Of a stretch of DNA of 64,000 nucleotides, positions 38,745 through 51,156 are shown piece after piece. The notes under the pieces are model-generated. The model made no database searches and had not been told where the DNA came from. It saw only the letters and a list, made by a program, of their open reading frames with translations. The stretch's first letter is position 1. Each line of letters begins with the position of its first letter. Source of the stretch: Paulownia fortunei (Eukaryota > Streptophyta > Magnoliopsida > Lamiales > Paulowniaceae); NCBI GenBank assembly GCA_019321725.1, contig CM033123.1:2240960-2304959 (forward strand). Direction: 5' to 3'. The translations under genes and the position numbers were made by a program.

Positions 38745-38768
38745 GGGGAGGGGAGGGGAGAGGAGGGG
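38745..38768 (+). repeat. G-rich tract with quadruplex pattern
   Basis: Four G4 tracts (38745-38748, 38750-38753, 38755-38758, 38765-38768) with loops of 1, 1 and 6 bases. Confidence 0.75.
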
Positions 38769-41700
38769 TGAGGTGGCGTGGGTTTAGAGGGCTATTGTTG
38801 GGCAGTGGCTGCACCATCATGTCCCACCCACCACCGCATAACCCACATCTTCCGTTATTGTCTTAATTTCAATCCGTCCTATATTCATTAATATATATAA
38901 AATATATATTTTATCATATTATATATATATATATTTAAATGTATATAAATATATAATGAGATATATTATCAGTGAACATTATTAATATAACATCCATAAC
39001 ACCGCTTACAAGTGGCCAAACTTATGGCTTTATGAATTTAAAAAATTGTCGCTATAATAATTGTTTCATTATTTAATAGGAAGAATTATGGGGCACGAGA
39101 GGAATTATGGTGCGTGAGATTCATAAAAGTCCTAATATTAGCAAGACTAGGTTTTGAGGCATAAATTCTCATTTATTTATGAAAAAGAAAGTGCCTATGA
39201 GTCTATGCCTGATTATGAGAAATTTAAGATCCATGTGATCTTTGCTAAGACATTTGGTAATTTTTGACACATTTTTTTTTAAATTCAATTTTGAAAGACA
39301 TAATTTTGCAAAATCATATTTAATTACAATAAATACTAATTAACTTTTTCCAAAAAAATATTTTATATTATAGAGATAAAACTTAGAGTTTTATATTTTA
39401 ATTGTCAATAATATCTTGTTCAAATAAGATATCTCGAGTTAAAATAAGTATTTAAGTTTGAGTCAAACCATTTTATTGCAACATGTGAGGATCTGTACAG
39501 TGTGGTAATGCTACCACAACTACTCTAACCTTATAAATTTTCACATACTAACCATTTCATTTATTGAATTTTTTTATGGGAATCATAACTCATAAGGTGG
39601 GATTAAATTTTATGAGATCCTTTCCTAGTAACTATAATGTCTGTAAAATTATATTCCATTTGTTACTATGTGCTATTGTGTGTGTGAGGGAGAGAGACAG
39701 AGGGAATCTAGGACATGGGCCATCCCAAATTTTTACACATTCAATTAAGAATCAGCGATTTTTACCTTTTTAACATCTGAAATGAATTTTCATTTAATTT
39801 GTTGCAGAGCTTGACTTTTGAGACCCGAATAAAACTTGGACAAAAAATAATGGCTTATGCAAGACTTTTTTTTCTTTTTTCTTTTTTTTTTCTTTTTGTA
39901 TATATATACCTTCAGAGGAAAGTATAACAATTTCCACACTGTCCCTTTCAAGATTCTTTACAAGCTTTATTTCCGCCTTTTTTTTTTGGGTTTTGTTATT
40001 GCAAAATTAGCTATTTATTATCTTTTAACACAAAGTATTTAACATTTCTCATTCATTTACCTTGAAAAAATAAAGAAATAATTTATATGAAAAAAAATCA
40101 AGCGTGTATATCGAAAATATTTGTACAAATTTCTTTTGAATTCCAAAAACATGTTTATTTCTTTTAATTTTTTTGAACTTGGGAAAATCTTTTTTTTTTT
40201 TTTTCATTTTTCTTTGTTGTAATAAAGTTGCAATATCTAATATAAGTTTTTAAAATAAATAACAATCCCAAATAGAAGACCAAGAAAGTTCTAACAATTA
40301 ACCATCAAAATCAAGATTCTATGTTTAAGTTTCACTCAACCGCCCCACACAAAATTCAAAATCTTGTCACCTCTTTTTTCATCATCTTTTCATCTTTTTT
40401 AACCTCTCTTTATTACCCTTTTGAACACAAAGAAGAGAAAAAGAAAAAAGAAAAAAAAATGGTAGGATTAGCCAGCTAGTAAGCCGGTCCAAGCCGATAA
40501 GCTGAGTTGAGTGGCAATAAAGTAAATAGCTGCATCGCCAAGGGTAAAAATGGGATTTTGAATGGAAAAACCTTAAAAAGTGAGAAAACGATGACGGAGG
40601 GCAACTAACGGCAAGGATTGTCCGTCTGTCACGGGTGAGTTATACAAAAAAACAGTGCATTGCATTCGTTCTTCCCCCACCTCTAAAGAGACGGAAACTC
40701 ATTCTGCAGCTCCAGATGTGGGTCCCACACCCAACTCATCCCCTCATTATTTTATCACTAGGGAAAAAAAATTATTTGATATTATCGAGTAATTCTTTTT
40801 TTCTTATTAAAGTTTGTGGCAATTATTTATAGATATTTAAAAAAAAAAGTACTCCTTTGAAGAATTATATTGATTTGATGCTATTCTTGTGACATAAACT
40901 TTTGTTTCATGTAATGAATATTGTGGTATTTGGGCTTTCGTGCCGAATGAAGAAATGATGAGTAACAATCTAAAAAAGTTGTGTTAATTTTTGTTTTAAT
41001 TTAAATTGTTTACACTAAATTACATGAAAATCAAACTTGCTTTAGAAATATTAGAACTCAAATCTGCAAGTATGTCTGAAAAATAAATTAAATTATTTTA
41101 TACTTTATTCAAAATTGATCGTTAAAATCTCGTTTGACTTCGATTCGGTAACATAACAAATTAAGTTTAAATATATTTTTTCATTCGATAAGATCTAAAC
41201 TCGATTCGAATTTGACTTAATTAATAAAAATAAATAAAAAATATATATAAAATGATTAAATTATTTAAACTTAATTCGTATTTATCTCGAATAAAATTTA
41301 TTTAACTTCGATTCAATTAATAATCAATCAAACTTGAAATTCAATTCTTTTACACCCCATGTGTAAGTACAATATCAAATTTGAACCAAGTACAGATTTT
41401 CAGTTCAAATTTGTACATAATTCCAAAAAAGAGCATGGATGCCCTAGTAATTCTAACTCGTTGAATCCATGATTTAACTAAGTCAAAAAAGAGGGAAAAA
41501 AAAAAAACAGTAGGGGCATATGTGGAATGAAATACTAAAAATGATGATATACGCATGTCTGTGTAAAGAGGGTGTGATGACAAGGGCATGAGGTCACGTG
41601 CTGGGCATGGTGCCAAATGAATTGAGGCCATTTTTGTCAGTGGGAAAGAGAAGCAGTGTTGAAAGTTGAAAGAAGCAATTGCATGTTTTATGTGGAAAAG

Positions 41701-41789
41701 AAGAGGGCGACTGATAGTGTGTGTGTGTGTGTGTTTGATGGTCAAACTCAAATCCCTTTTCTGTCCTTTTCTCTTTAACAATTTTGTAT

Positions 41790-41829
41790 GGGGGATGGGT
41801 TGGGGTGGGGTTTGGGTGGGGGGTGGGGG
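41790..41829 (+). repeat. Long G-rich tract with quadruplex pattern
   Basis: At least seven tracts of three to six G separated by one to three bases over 40 bases, preceded by a short (TG)n run at about 41718-41733. Confidence 0.75.
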
Positions 41830-44800
41830 TAGTTGTTTTCACGTTTGGTCTCATTTATATTTGACTCTCACTCACAGAAATTACTCTTTCTGGGTCTGAA
41901 TTGATATAGATTGGTGGAGTTATGTCACACTTTTTGGGCCCAAAAATCTTTGAGTTCAGTGGAATCAGATTTTTTTACTGATTTTTGGGTGGATTTCACT
42001 ATGTCAATTGGAAAATCATGTGATTCAAATTTTATATTTCTATTTAGGTTTTGTTCTGATCAATCATAGAGAGTACCTTATACTTATTTTATTTTTTATT
42101 TTTTTGGGTTTTTGGTGTATAATTGTAGGTAGAAGATGTAGAATTATATTTGAATTATACGGAAAACCATTTTGACTGTTTTCAAGGGCAAGCCAAATAT
42201 AGAGCAAGTGAATTTACACTTACAATGTAATTTTTTTTTTGTATTTTAATAAAAATAATTAATCGTAAGACAAATACAAATATATAAATGGTTGAATTCG
42301 ACCAAAAGAATTGAACTAGAGTTTCTCTTTTCATAGATACAACAACCAGTAACTGTAACAATATAATTGTGCAAATTTACCTTAAATTCGTACACTCCCC
42401 AGTCGATATTTTAAGACATGTATGATCTAACAGCTCAAAACTTCATCGACCAACATAATAATTTCAGAACGATATGAGAAAAACAAGAACCCTAAAAATG
42501 AATAACTCAGCACCCACTAAAGATTAAGGTGCCAAGAGATTTTGCACTGCACTGCTCTTAGTGATATCTGCTGTAAGAAGGATTTTTGAGGATCAATATA
42601 TTTAAGCAGCCTGGATGTGACACCTCTTCACTAAAGTGATGGCAATTTCCCTATTCTATTCCTCCATTTCCATTGTAGTCAAAAACCTGTTGAGATTAGG
42701 TTTTTTGATAAGGACACTCACCAAATCCTTCTTCCCAATGCAGGCAACTCAATGTAGAGAGCGTGCTTGACTAATGAAGCCTTTTGCCATGTCGAAATCC
42801 ATTCATTTTAACCCTCCACAACCATAACAAAACCTCGTGTTATATGGCAAGGTTAACTTTCGAAAGGAGATTACGAGTTCGAAGTAGTCGGTGGATCGAG
42901 TTTTTAGTAATAGAATGTTTAGTCTGCTGCATGATAACTTTGTCGAGATGTGATGACACACTCGCTAAGTGAATAATAATTATGATATCTTGAAGCAAAA
43001 GAGAACTCTAGATATGACAACGAGTTTAGGACGAATTTAGTCAAACTTAAAACTCTGTTAAGAATTTTTAGAATTCGGATCCGATGGATTAGATCAACTA
43101 GATTATTTAAATTCATTTTAATATTTTAAAAATTTTAAAAGATTAATACATTGAAATTTTCTAAAAATATATATATTTAAAAAAAATTAAATAGGGTGGT
43201 TTAAGTTGGGATGGGTACAAAAATAAAAGTCCACAATTCGCTCTAATTTATTTTGAATAGTAAAAACTGCCCGATACAAACACATTCGAAATCGATCTGA
43301 ATTTGAATCCACCACATTGTTATTTCTGACAGTCACGTGGGCATTGCTTGATATTCACCCTTTCTTTGTCTTTCATTTAAAAAAAATTATCTGTTTAGTC
43401 TGTGCTTTAAAAGTTTTTTGATTCAACTTCTCCATAACATAGCCAATTTATCAATTCAATAAATTGAGGTGAGTTTGCATGCAATTTTTCTTTTTATTAA
43501 TATCAACCTTATAGCTAGGTTATCATAATTGTCTTTAACAAAAATGAATTACCATGATTTCACTCCTAAAACAAAAAATAAAAAAAGTGTGATCTCAAAT
43601 GGGATTTGAATTCATTGAACATAGAGAGGATAAGATGAAGAAACGAGGATGAATCTCATGAAAAAAAATATTTAAAAGCATTGCATGTGATGAATGTATA
43701 GAAATCGACAAGGACCAATAGTACAACTCATTGCTAATTTCATGTGACTGAGCAATCATGTTGATGTGCAATATCCTCGAGTGAGAGGATGTGATGAATT
43801 CATATGAAGTTTTCTTGTATTGAATAAACTTGTGGGCCATTACTAAAATATTTTTATGTAGAAGGTCCATGCTGTTTGAGTTGGCAATATGGTTTTATTT
43901 TTATTTTTATTTTTATTTTTATTAAGAAAAAAATATTAATTAATAACATGATTCTTATATGATCATCTAATAGCGAAATCACCAGGCCCATTCCAGTTAG
44001 AATACTTTATTGAATATATGTGTGGCCCAAAGTCTAAACTTTTGTCCAAGTATTTTGTAGCAGACACACTACCAGCCCACAATTGGTAAAACTGGGCCTC
44101 GAATGAATAGTTTATAGTGTTCTCATATATTTTAATGAGATAATTATAAATCAGAAGTTCTCCATATTGTGTTTAGTTGACTTGATAATTGCTCAAAACA
44201 GGACAGAGTAGTCGTGGGCGAGCCTCAATTTTCATAATTTAACAACTTCAGTTTTGGGCAGAATAATTTATTGCAAGCAATATAGGAAGAAGCTAATGTT
44301 GCTTTTCTAATAAAGATAGTAAATTTAGTAGCATCATACTTACATGGAACAAGTAAAGTTCAATTAAGAAAAAGAAATAAGTGGAGTGCTTCTCCTTTGC
44401 ATGTGAGTTGCAAGAAGATTTAAACATGTTAATCAAGAAAATAATGCAATTTCAATCCACTCAACAATGATTTTTTTCCAATTTCTGTGAAATGCAATTT
44501 CAATCACTTAGATTTTTTTGTATGTGGTGCATCAATGGTAACTATACCTTTCTTGCATAGTTTTCATGTACTTCCAAAAAAAAAAAAAATCTTTTTTATG
44601 TCCATGAAAACCTAACTTTGTCATAGCTTTAGATTCAAGTTGTTTTACTTAACTGTAAGTGATATAAAGATCATATTTAGGGGATAAAAAGATTTTTTGA
44701 GTGAAAAGAATAACCAATGTAGTAAAGACAAATACTATTACACTATTAAAGTTTTCTGATAAATGGACCAAAATATAGTAGTTATTTCACATATATAGTC

Positions 44801-45032
44801 CCCCATGTACAAGAAAGAAGAGGCGAAAGTGAGAAAGAAAAGAACTATGATAAAAAGAAAGGGATGATATATATATATATATATATTTTGGATTTTTTGT
44901 TTTGCTTTTCCATCCTGACAATTAGTTAAATAGAACCTCAATAGGGAATATTTGTTGTAGCAAGCTGATGTATTAGGGTTACATATATTTTTAGACCTCC
45001 ATAGAAACTTTCCATGTATTACAAAAGCAGTC

Positions 45033-46354
45033 CTAAATATCGATATGTCCCTTGATACAAGCTGCTTCTGAGCAGAAACTTTGCTGAACTTCAAGGGCAA
45101 GTTCCTCCACGCTCACTTGGCACTCCAGCCCTATCTGTTTTAAGATTACAAAAAACAAAAACAAAAGTTAACAAAGTGCTTAATACGTAGACACACACAA
45201 AACTAAATGGATCATGAATTAATGACGGAAAAAATTATTGTTACAAGTATGTGCTGTGTAATAATTAGTGATATGTAATCAAAGATTTGTAGATTACGAC
45301 CATCCATGTTATTGATAATCAACCGATCACTTTTAGCTATATATGTATGTATCTTCATATTAAAATATATTGCATTTTGCAAGTGTACAATTCTTGAATA
45401 ATACTAGTTTGTAGTTAATTGTGCTATCTAGCAATTAAGTCTGCTGTCAAGAAAACTAATTACATCAACACACACACACACACACACACTCACTCACTAG
45501 GGTCATGTATATATATATATATATATATATGCTTAGTTAGAAAAAATTGAAGAATACATCTTACTATAAGAATATCAAGAGTTGCATTTGAAATTTGTAT
45601 GACTACATAGTGGTAAATGATCACCACACACACACACACATATATATTTACCTTGATGACAAAGGAGTATAGGACAGTGTCTTCCATGCTACTGATGTTC
45701 AAGTGAAGAATCTCGAAGGAAAGTTTCTCCAAGACACTGATTATCCTCACAATTTGACCCGGAATGCGCCTGGATATAGTCCTTAGGAGGACGTTTGACC
45801 CGGAAATCTTTGCTTCAACATCTGCAACTGGAGAGTTGCAGCATGCTCCAAGTTCCTTGAAATTACAGTCATGCATCCCAAAGGGGCTGTCTGGCTGAGG
45901 ACTAATTAGCTGAAATTGCCTTGGACTAGGTCCAGGGCTAGGGCTTAGGCTCTTCCTTCTTTTTTTGGCCTCCAAGGATTGTAGAACTTGGTGCAACTCC
46001 TTGATGAATTCAATCACCCCACCTATAATTGATGCTTGATCTCCCTTCACAATCAAATATAGGGAATAGAAAGAGATAGTGATCAGTTTGCACAAAAGGG
46101 CTAACTTAACTATATATGCTGTGAAAACTCACAAAAAATTCTGATTATCTAATATATACACACATATTTTATACACACGCATATACATAATTAAGTATGC
46201 CAAGTATTCTAGAGCAGAATATAGAGGTTTGGGGGAGGGGGTTGGGGAATTTATGTACCCGCTTTATGTAGAAACATGGAGTCAAGGAACGTAAAACCTT
46301 GAGGTGTTCATTCATCTGTCTTCTTCTGTTCCTCTCCACTGCTATGTGAGACAT
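45033..46354 (-). CDS. MUTE: MUTE, bHLH transcription factor of stomatal development, 196 aa
   Basis: Three exons on the minus strand: 46354-46259, 46044-45652 and 45134-45033, all GT-AG and phase 0. The start [20 protein letters not shown] matches the MUTE start; a longer in-frame Met upstream is not used in the family. The basic region has the His3-Glu7-Arg11 E-box pattern, followed by helix 1 and, across the intron, [17 protein letters not shown]. The linker is Ser/Pro-rich with several SP sites. The conserved C-terminal ACT-like region includes [20 protein letters not shown] and [12 protein letters not shown]; the protein ends after EVQQSF plus a short tail. MUTE ends asymmetric division of meristemoids and starts guard-mother-cell identity, acting as a dimer with SCRM/ICE1 proteins in the nucleus. 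It lacks the long N-terminal region of FAMA and SPCH, as expected. Introns carry CA and AT microsatellites. Confidence 0.96.
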
Positions 46355-46426
46355 GATCAAGAACTCGATGGAGCTTAAGGAGGGAGTTTTGGTTGCTTCT
46401 TGGTTTGATTTCACATGTCCTTTACT

Positions 46427-46440
46427 CTCTATTTATAAAC
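46427..46440 (-). promoter_or_regulatory. Candidate TATA box of MUTE
   Basis: On the minus strand it reads GTTTATAAATAGAG, about 75 bases before the start codon, which would give a short leader. Confidence 0.55.
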
Positions 46441-46621
46441 CAGCAAACCAGCTAGAATATCTACGTTTTGTAGGGGGATATCTCTAAATTTTGGCACTAG
46501 GGTTCTCATTAAATGCAATGTGTTGCACTCTCGTGAGGTTAATTTATATAGTTTTACACTTTACTCTTTTACATTCCCCTCTCTCTCTCTCTTGTGTGTG
46601 TGTATATGAGTTACACACACA

Positions 46622-46693
<72 letters not shown>

Positions 46694-47976
46694 GTTATGT
46701 ACCTCACGTTTATGAAGTTGGAACAATTACGTTCTCCGCGTGAGATAAAATTAAGAAGAAAGGGTAACTCTCCATGTATATATAATATCTATCTTTTGTC
46801 ATGAAGAATACCTGCTCCTCATGCATGCCACGCTCGATTTTTTCAACACTCTACACATACCACTCAATCTGCATCATGCATTTTCATCGTCTTATTTTGT
46901 GATTCAGACGGGTCAATATACCCCACCAAGAAAAGGACAAAAGAGAAAACAAAAAAAAGAAAAAAGTGAGGAAAAAGGTAAATGCAGTGGAAGTTTATTA
47001 GCTGTTAATTGTTGTCTTAGAACGTTGTGAGTATGTAACTCATGGATGAAGCAATGTAAAATAAACCAAATTTAGTACCTCAATATCAATCATGATGCTT
47101 TGGGCAACACTACTCAATTATATCTAATAACATATGCGCTCAATGTTTTATATATATATATCTTTGGGATCATTGATTATGCATAAACTCTGTATTTAAC
47201 TTTATCCCACATGCAAAAACCAGTGTTCTAGTCATGACTTGCACGAAAATATGCAAATTAACGTGTCTATCTTTGTCATACATACGTTGCAAACGTAACA
47301 TATCTATGTACTACTCAATTTACAAACTATTATTTACTAAAATTCATTACAGGGAAAACCAAATATCAACATCTATAGATCAGTAGAAGAGGCCTCCCCG
47401 GTTTTTATTTGAGATATTTTCACAAGAGGGCCAATGAATTTGTAATTACAGTAATTTTCATTCGAAATTCAAGCGGACAACAGTTGTTATGGTATGCCAA
47501 AGTGGGCTTGCTTTGATTTAGCTTAACTGGTTTGTAATCGGTAGGCAGAATTTGTTCAATGACAATCTATGTAAAACTCATCAGAACTATTTCTTAGTTC
47601 TGGTTGTATGTATTATTATTGACTCCAAACAGGAAAAAAAAAATGTACCTAAAGGGCTTCCAACCAGAAACCAGCACCAAAGTTTTGATGCATAGAGAAC
47701 CCAGAAATCATCACCTCTGAGAAATTTTGATGCCTGTATCTTGCTACTCATTATTAAACTCTAAAATGGAGTTAAAAGAGTGCTCCATAAGACTGCAATA
47801 GCCCATAGCTAGATTCTGTGGCCAAATTATTTTTCACATATTATCAAATTTGAAATCTGCATTCACAGAAGTGTGCAAAGAATGCTTTCGCAGTATATAT
47901 CAATATCATAGCCGCTGAAGGCCATCTTCTCATCTGATTGAGCAAAAACTATTGAGAAATGCTGCTGTTCTCAGGT
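46441..47976. other. Upstream region of MUTE, to the phosphatase 3' end
   Basis: About 1.6 kb from the MUTE start codon to the phosphatase stop. It includes a large CT/TG/CA/TA microsatellite. No coding frame is convincing. Any compact MUTE promoter elements should lie here. Confidence 0.6.
46578..46693. repeat. Compound CT / TG / CA / TA microsatellite
   Basis: (CT)n, (TG)n, (CA)n with one CCA interruption, and (TA)n follow one another over about 115 bases, 220-340 bases before the MUTE start codon. Confidence 0.9.
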
Positions 47977-50900
47977 TCATGCACTCTTCCGCTGTTGGTT
48001 TCCTGCATCTAAACATTTTCCATCAAATTCTGAATCAGTCGAAAATGATTACTGAGATCGAAATGAAATTGAGAAGCCAACTATTGCAGAATGACACTAT
48101 TGAGGATATGTTAATCCAATATGAAAACACGGTAGAATGGAAGGCAGAACATATCTACATTACATAAAATGCTGGCAAAAGTAGACATATCCATAGAGTA
48201 CACTTAACATCGTGATTCACATCACTTGAGTTAAAATTCTTCCCAGTCCACCTTCAAGCATTACCTAGTCGTCGCACAGTGTTAAAGATTGCTACATTTT
48301 CTTTTCATTTTTGTTTTTCCTTCTTAAAATAAAATTCTGTCATACTACAACAAAATTGTTTTTTATGGACGAAACATTTTGTCGCTAACCAAGCAGAAAT
48401 CATCGCTAACAGACATTAGCGATGAAAAAAGGTAGTCGCCAACATCGTTGCTATAAGGACGTCGCCAAACAATTTAGCGACGACATTTTAACTAATCGTC
48501 GCAAATTGGTACTGATCAGTACAAATTTTGGGCTCCTCAGAAGCATGATTCCAACATCCACTGCACATTATTAATTATTCCACTTCAAAAAGAAAAAAGG
48601 AAAGTAGTACCTCGAAGGGATCTCTCATACTCCTGGAGTCGTAACAAAAAGCCAGAGTTAGGAGATGCGACTGGTCTTTTTGTCTTCACATATTCGAGAG
48701 CTTCAGATAAGCTCATGCCATTTTTAAACATCAGATAAGCAACAACGACAGTCACACTGCATAGTACATCAATAAATCAAATTCAGAACAAGCACAAGAA
48801 AAAACAAACAATATAGAAATGACAGTGAAAGGGTAAGGCATTTCAAGTCACGGACATAATATTTCTCCAAGAAATGAACAAGTTAAGCCTAATAGCAACA
48901 TAATGTTCTTTTTAGTATCTCATTTTTATTTTAACTTGTTTCTGGTAATTATTCAATTACTCATCAACTTTACATAAATCTGGTGACAAGATAGACACTG
49001 TCACATTCTTAAGCAATACAAAAGCATCACCATACAAGTCAAAAGGTGACAGTTAAGTTGGCAGATTAACAACTTGATCAAGGCTGCAATTGCCAACCGT
49101 AAAAAAAAACCCATCGCAATGAGTGATCATATGTAAGCTAAAAAGAACTAGCTAAACATTGTTGGTTAGAATAAGATCCAAGAATTATGTTCATGAGGCG
49201 GCGACAAAAAGTGTGAATAAGTAAGACTGAGAAGGCATAACAAGCCATTTTAGGCATGTTAAAGTGAAGTTACATACTTATAATCTTACACCATATCGCA
49301 ATTTTATGGTGTTTCCAGTAAAATGTCAACAATTAGCTTCAAAATTCATTTGAGAGGTAGAAACAGATTTGAAGTTAATAAATTTTCACAATTTAAGTTT
49401 GATATGAACTTTAGATGTTGATACAAGCTACGAGTTACAATTTCTTAAAGGAATTCAGATGCTTTGTGGAGAGCCTAAAGGATCAAGGATCACCCATTTG
49501 CTTCCAAACTTATTAGTTGATGATGCCATGAATTTTATTTTTTTTCCTTAATGGTAGGAAGAATGACTTCCTGCAATTCATCACAATTTTAATGAAAAAA
49601 ATTGTGGTTGAGGGGCATTGGATCTTGGAACCTTTTCCAGTCTAGATGGGGAAAAAAAGAAGACACTAACATTATTGGAGAAAATCCACAATTTACACAT
49701 CTTTCTTTTTTTCTTTAATTGTTTAGAATGTTCAACACTTCAAAAAAAAAAAATCAAATATGATGAGACATCGGATAGAAAAAAGATAGCAAATTAATTT
49801 TCCATTAAAGAGCACTGAAATGATTTTGCAAAGTACCTTTGTGACTGTTATTAAACATTATGAATTCATTTCAAAATTCAAAATTTACACTGCCATCTTA
49901 ACTAGGATCTGCCTCAGCAAGCACAAAACAAGCAGGTTTGGACAAGTGTAGCAGCTCATACAGATCAAAAGCATTGGCGCAATTCCCAAGTACATGTGAC
50001 CATGTGAAACACTTAAAACTGCATTTGCCACAGTAAGCACGGTAATATAGTAAATAGAGTTTGGCATCTGTCAGTTAACAGCAATGGTTACAGCGTAAAG
50101 TAGCATCAGCATCAATGTAACTCATACATAATATAAATATAATCTAGAAATTCACTTTTCTCTGTTGGGTAAAGGTAAACAAAAAATCATCCATAACTTT
50201 ATGATTCTCAATTTTAATTCAGAGTAACGAAAGAACTTTTGCAATTGCAGTTAAAAAGCCAAATCCCCATTTAGTAATATTACTTAACCATGATCGGCAC
50301 TAAATCGACAAACATTTTGTGACTAAAAATTGGAAAAAAAACCTTCTGGATCTTCCAGCAAAGCAGTGAACCAAGACACCACCTCCGGTCGCCCTAGCTT
50401 CTTCTATAAATGCGAAGCACTCGTCGAAGTACTGAGATATAGTTACATCTTCTCTATCAGGTACTGTTTCAAATCACAGATAACATCATAATTAAAATTC
50501 ACTCTCCTAGTTAAAACTTTATACAAAAGAGGCTAAGTATTTAGTTGATCTCATTTCAGGAAGTTACAGCATTCCCGTAATAAGAGAAAAAGACATCTCA
50601 TATGGCACTAGCAAAGAAAAGTAAAATAACCTCAGAAGAAATTCAGTGATCACACAATTGTGGCATCACATGAATGAGACAAATGTGGGATTGAAAGTCA
50701 TAGCAGCAAAAATTCTGTCCGCTATAAAATCAAAACCACATATTCACAACTATGCACTACCAAGTTGACAAAATTGATTCCACAACATAATCAAACCAAC
50801 AAATAAAACTGAACTGCAAAATGTGAAACAGAAAATCCGGTCAGTATATCCTGCCTTGAATAATTTTGTAAATAAAATCATGAGGATGAGCAGGGGCCAG

Positions 50901-51156
50901 CGTATTAGCAATCGTCAATATGTGTGTGACATTTAAGCTTTTCAAAGCACTCCTATTATTGGCAGCTCCGAGCGAGCCTAAGTAAAGACCCTGAATAGTA
51001 CAAGAAAAATCAGATTAGTTGTGAAGAAAATATAAGTACAATCTCAGGCTTGAATACCTCTTCAATTTGGCATGGAATGTTGTCCTCTTTGATAATTTTT
51101 GTGGCTTGAATAACTTTCAACAATGCTGCCAAACGGTTCTTAATGTCAGCATCCAT
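47977..51156 (-). CDS. DSPTP1-like dual-specificity protein phosphatase, about 184 aa
   Basis: Coding exons on the minus strand: 51156-51058, 50990-50855, 50463-50343, 48756-48611 and a tentative last exon 48029-47977. The protein starts MDADIKNRLAALLKVIQATK, then GLYLGSLGAANNRSALKSLN, VTHILTIANTLAPAHPHDF, and VPDREDVTISQYFDECFAFI. The active site is VLVHCFAGRSRSV, the HCX5R signature (Cys112, Arg118), followed by AYLMFKNGMSLSEALEYVKT. The family removes phosphate from Tyr and Ser/Thr, classically on MAP kinases; Arabidopsis DsPTP1 is the close comparison from memory. Intron 2 appears to use a GC donor. The last exon is uncertain: an acceptor at 48003-48004 would give the same frame and end. 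Everything after SLR is therefore provisional. Confidence 0.88.
48030..48610. other. Last intron of the phosphatase gene
   Basis: It begins GTACTA on the minus strand and ends at one of two possible acceptors. It carries the CACTA-type remnant at 48343-48510. Confidence 0.6.
48343..48510 (+). mobile_element. CACTA (En/Spm) transposon end, remnant
   Basis: It starts TACTACAACAAAATTG, one base off the classic CACTACAA terminus. It is then packed with subterminal motifs in both orientations (GTCGCTAA, ATCGCTAA, TTAGCGAT, GTCGCCAA, TTAGCGACGA). Such arrays are typical of plant CACTA elements. No opposite terminus or transposase is present nearby, so it looks like a truncated non-autonomous copy. 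Confidence 0.6.
48757..50342. other. Intron 3 of the phosphatase gene
   Basis: A 1586-base intron between the two halves of the active-site Ser codon, GT-AG, with nothing else recognisable inside. Confidence 0.8.
50464..50854 (-). other. Intron 2 of the phosphatase gene, apparent GC-AG type
   Basis: The donor reads CAAG|GCAGGA and the acceptor AAACAG|TACC. Joining these gives Gln-Val-Pro-Asp in frame, exactly as the family alignment requires. No GT exists at or near the required boundary. Confidence 0.7.

Larger units (their letters stand above)
26504..45032. other. 18.5 kb gene-poor interval
   Basis: After the HIPP 3' UTR I find no frame with a recognisable domain on either strand. The DNA is mostly AT-rich, with poly-A/T runs and old dispersed repeats. 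Somewhat more GC-balanced islands at about 40450-40760 and 41540-41720 (the latter with a CACGTG G-box at about 41596) show no coding signal; they may be regulatory or non-coding transcription units, which I cannot tell. The hairpin, inverted repeats and G-rich tracts are listed separately. Confidence 0.6.

Noticed and set aside
38642..38866. A 74-codon + strand frame.
   Set aside because: It is built around the GGGGA tract, and its composition is repeat-driven.
41594..41899. Overlapping open frames on both strands with His/Thr/Pro or Gly/Val runs.
   Set aside because: They arise from the (TG)n and G-rich tract; no domain is recognisable.
46355..46414. An upstream in-frame Met extending MUTE by 20 residues.
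   Set aside because: Family members start at MSHIAVERN, and the extension covers the likely leader close to the TATA box.
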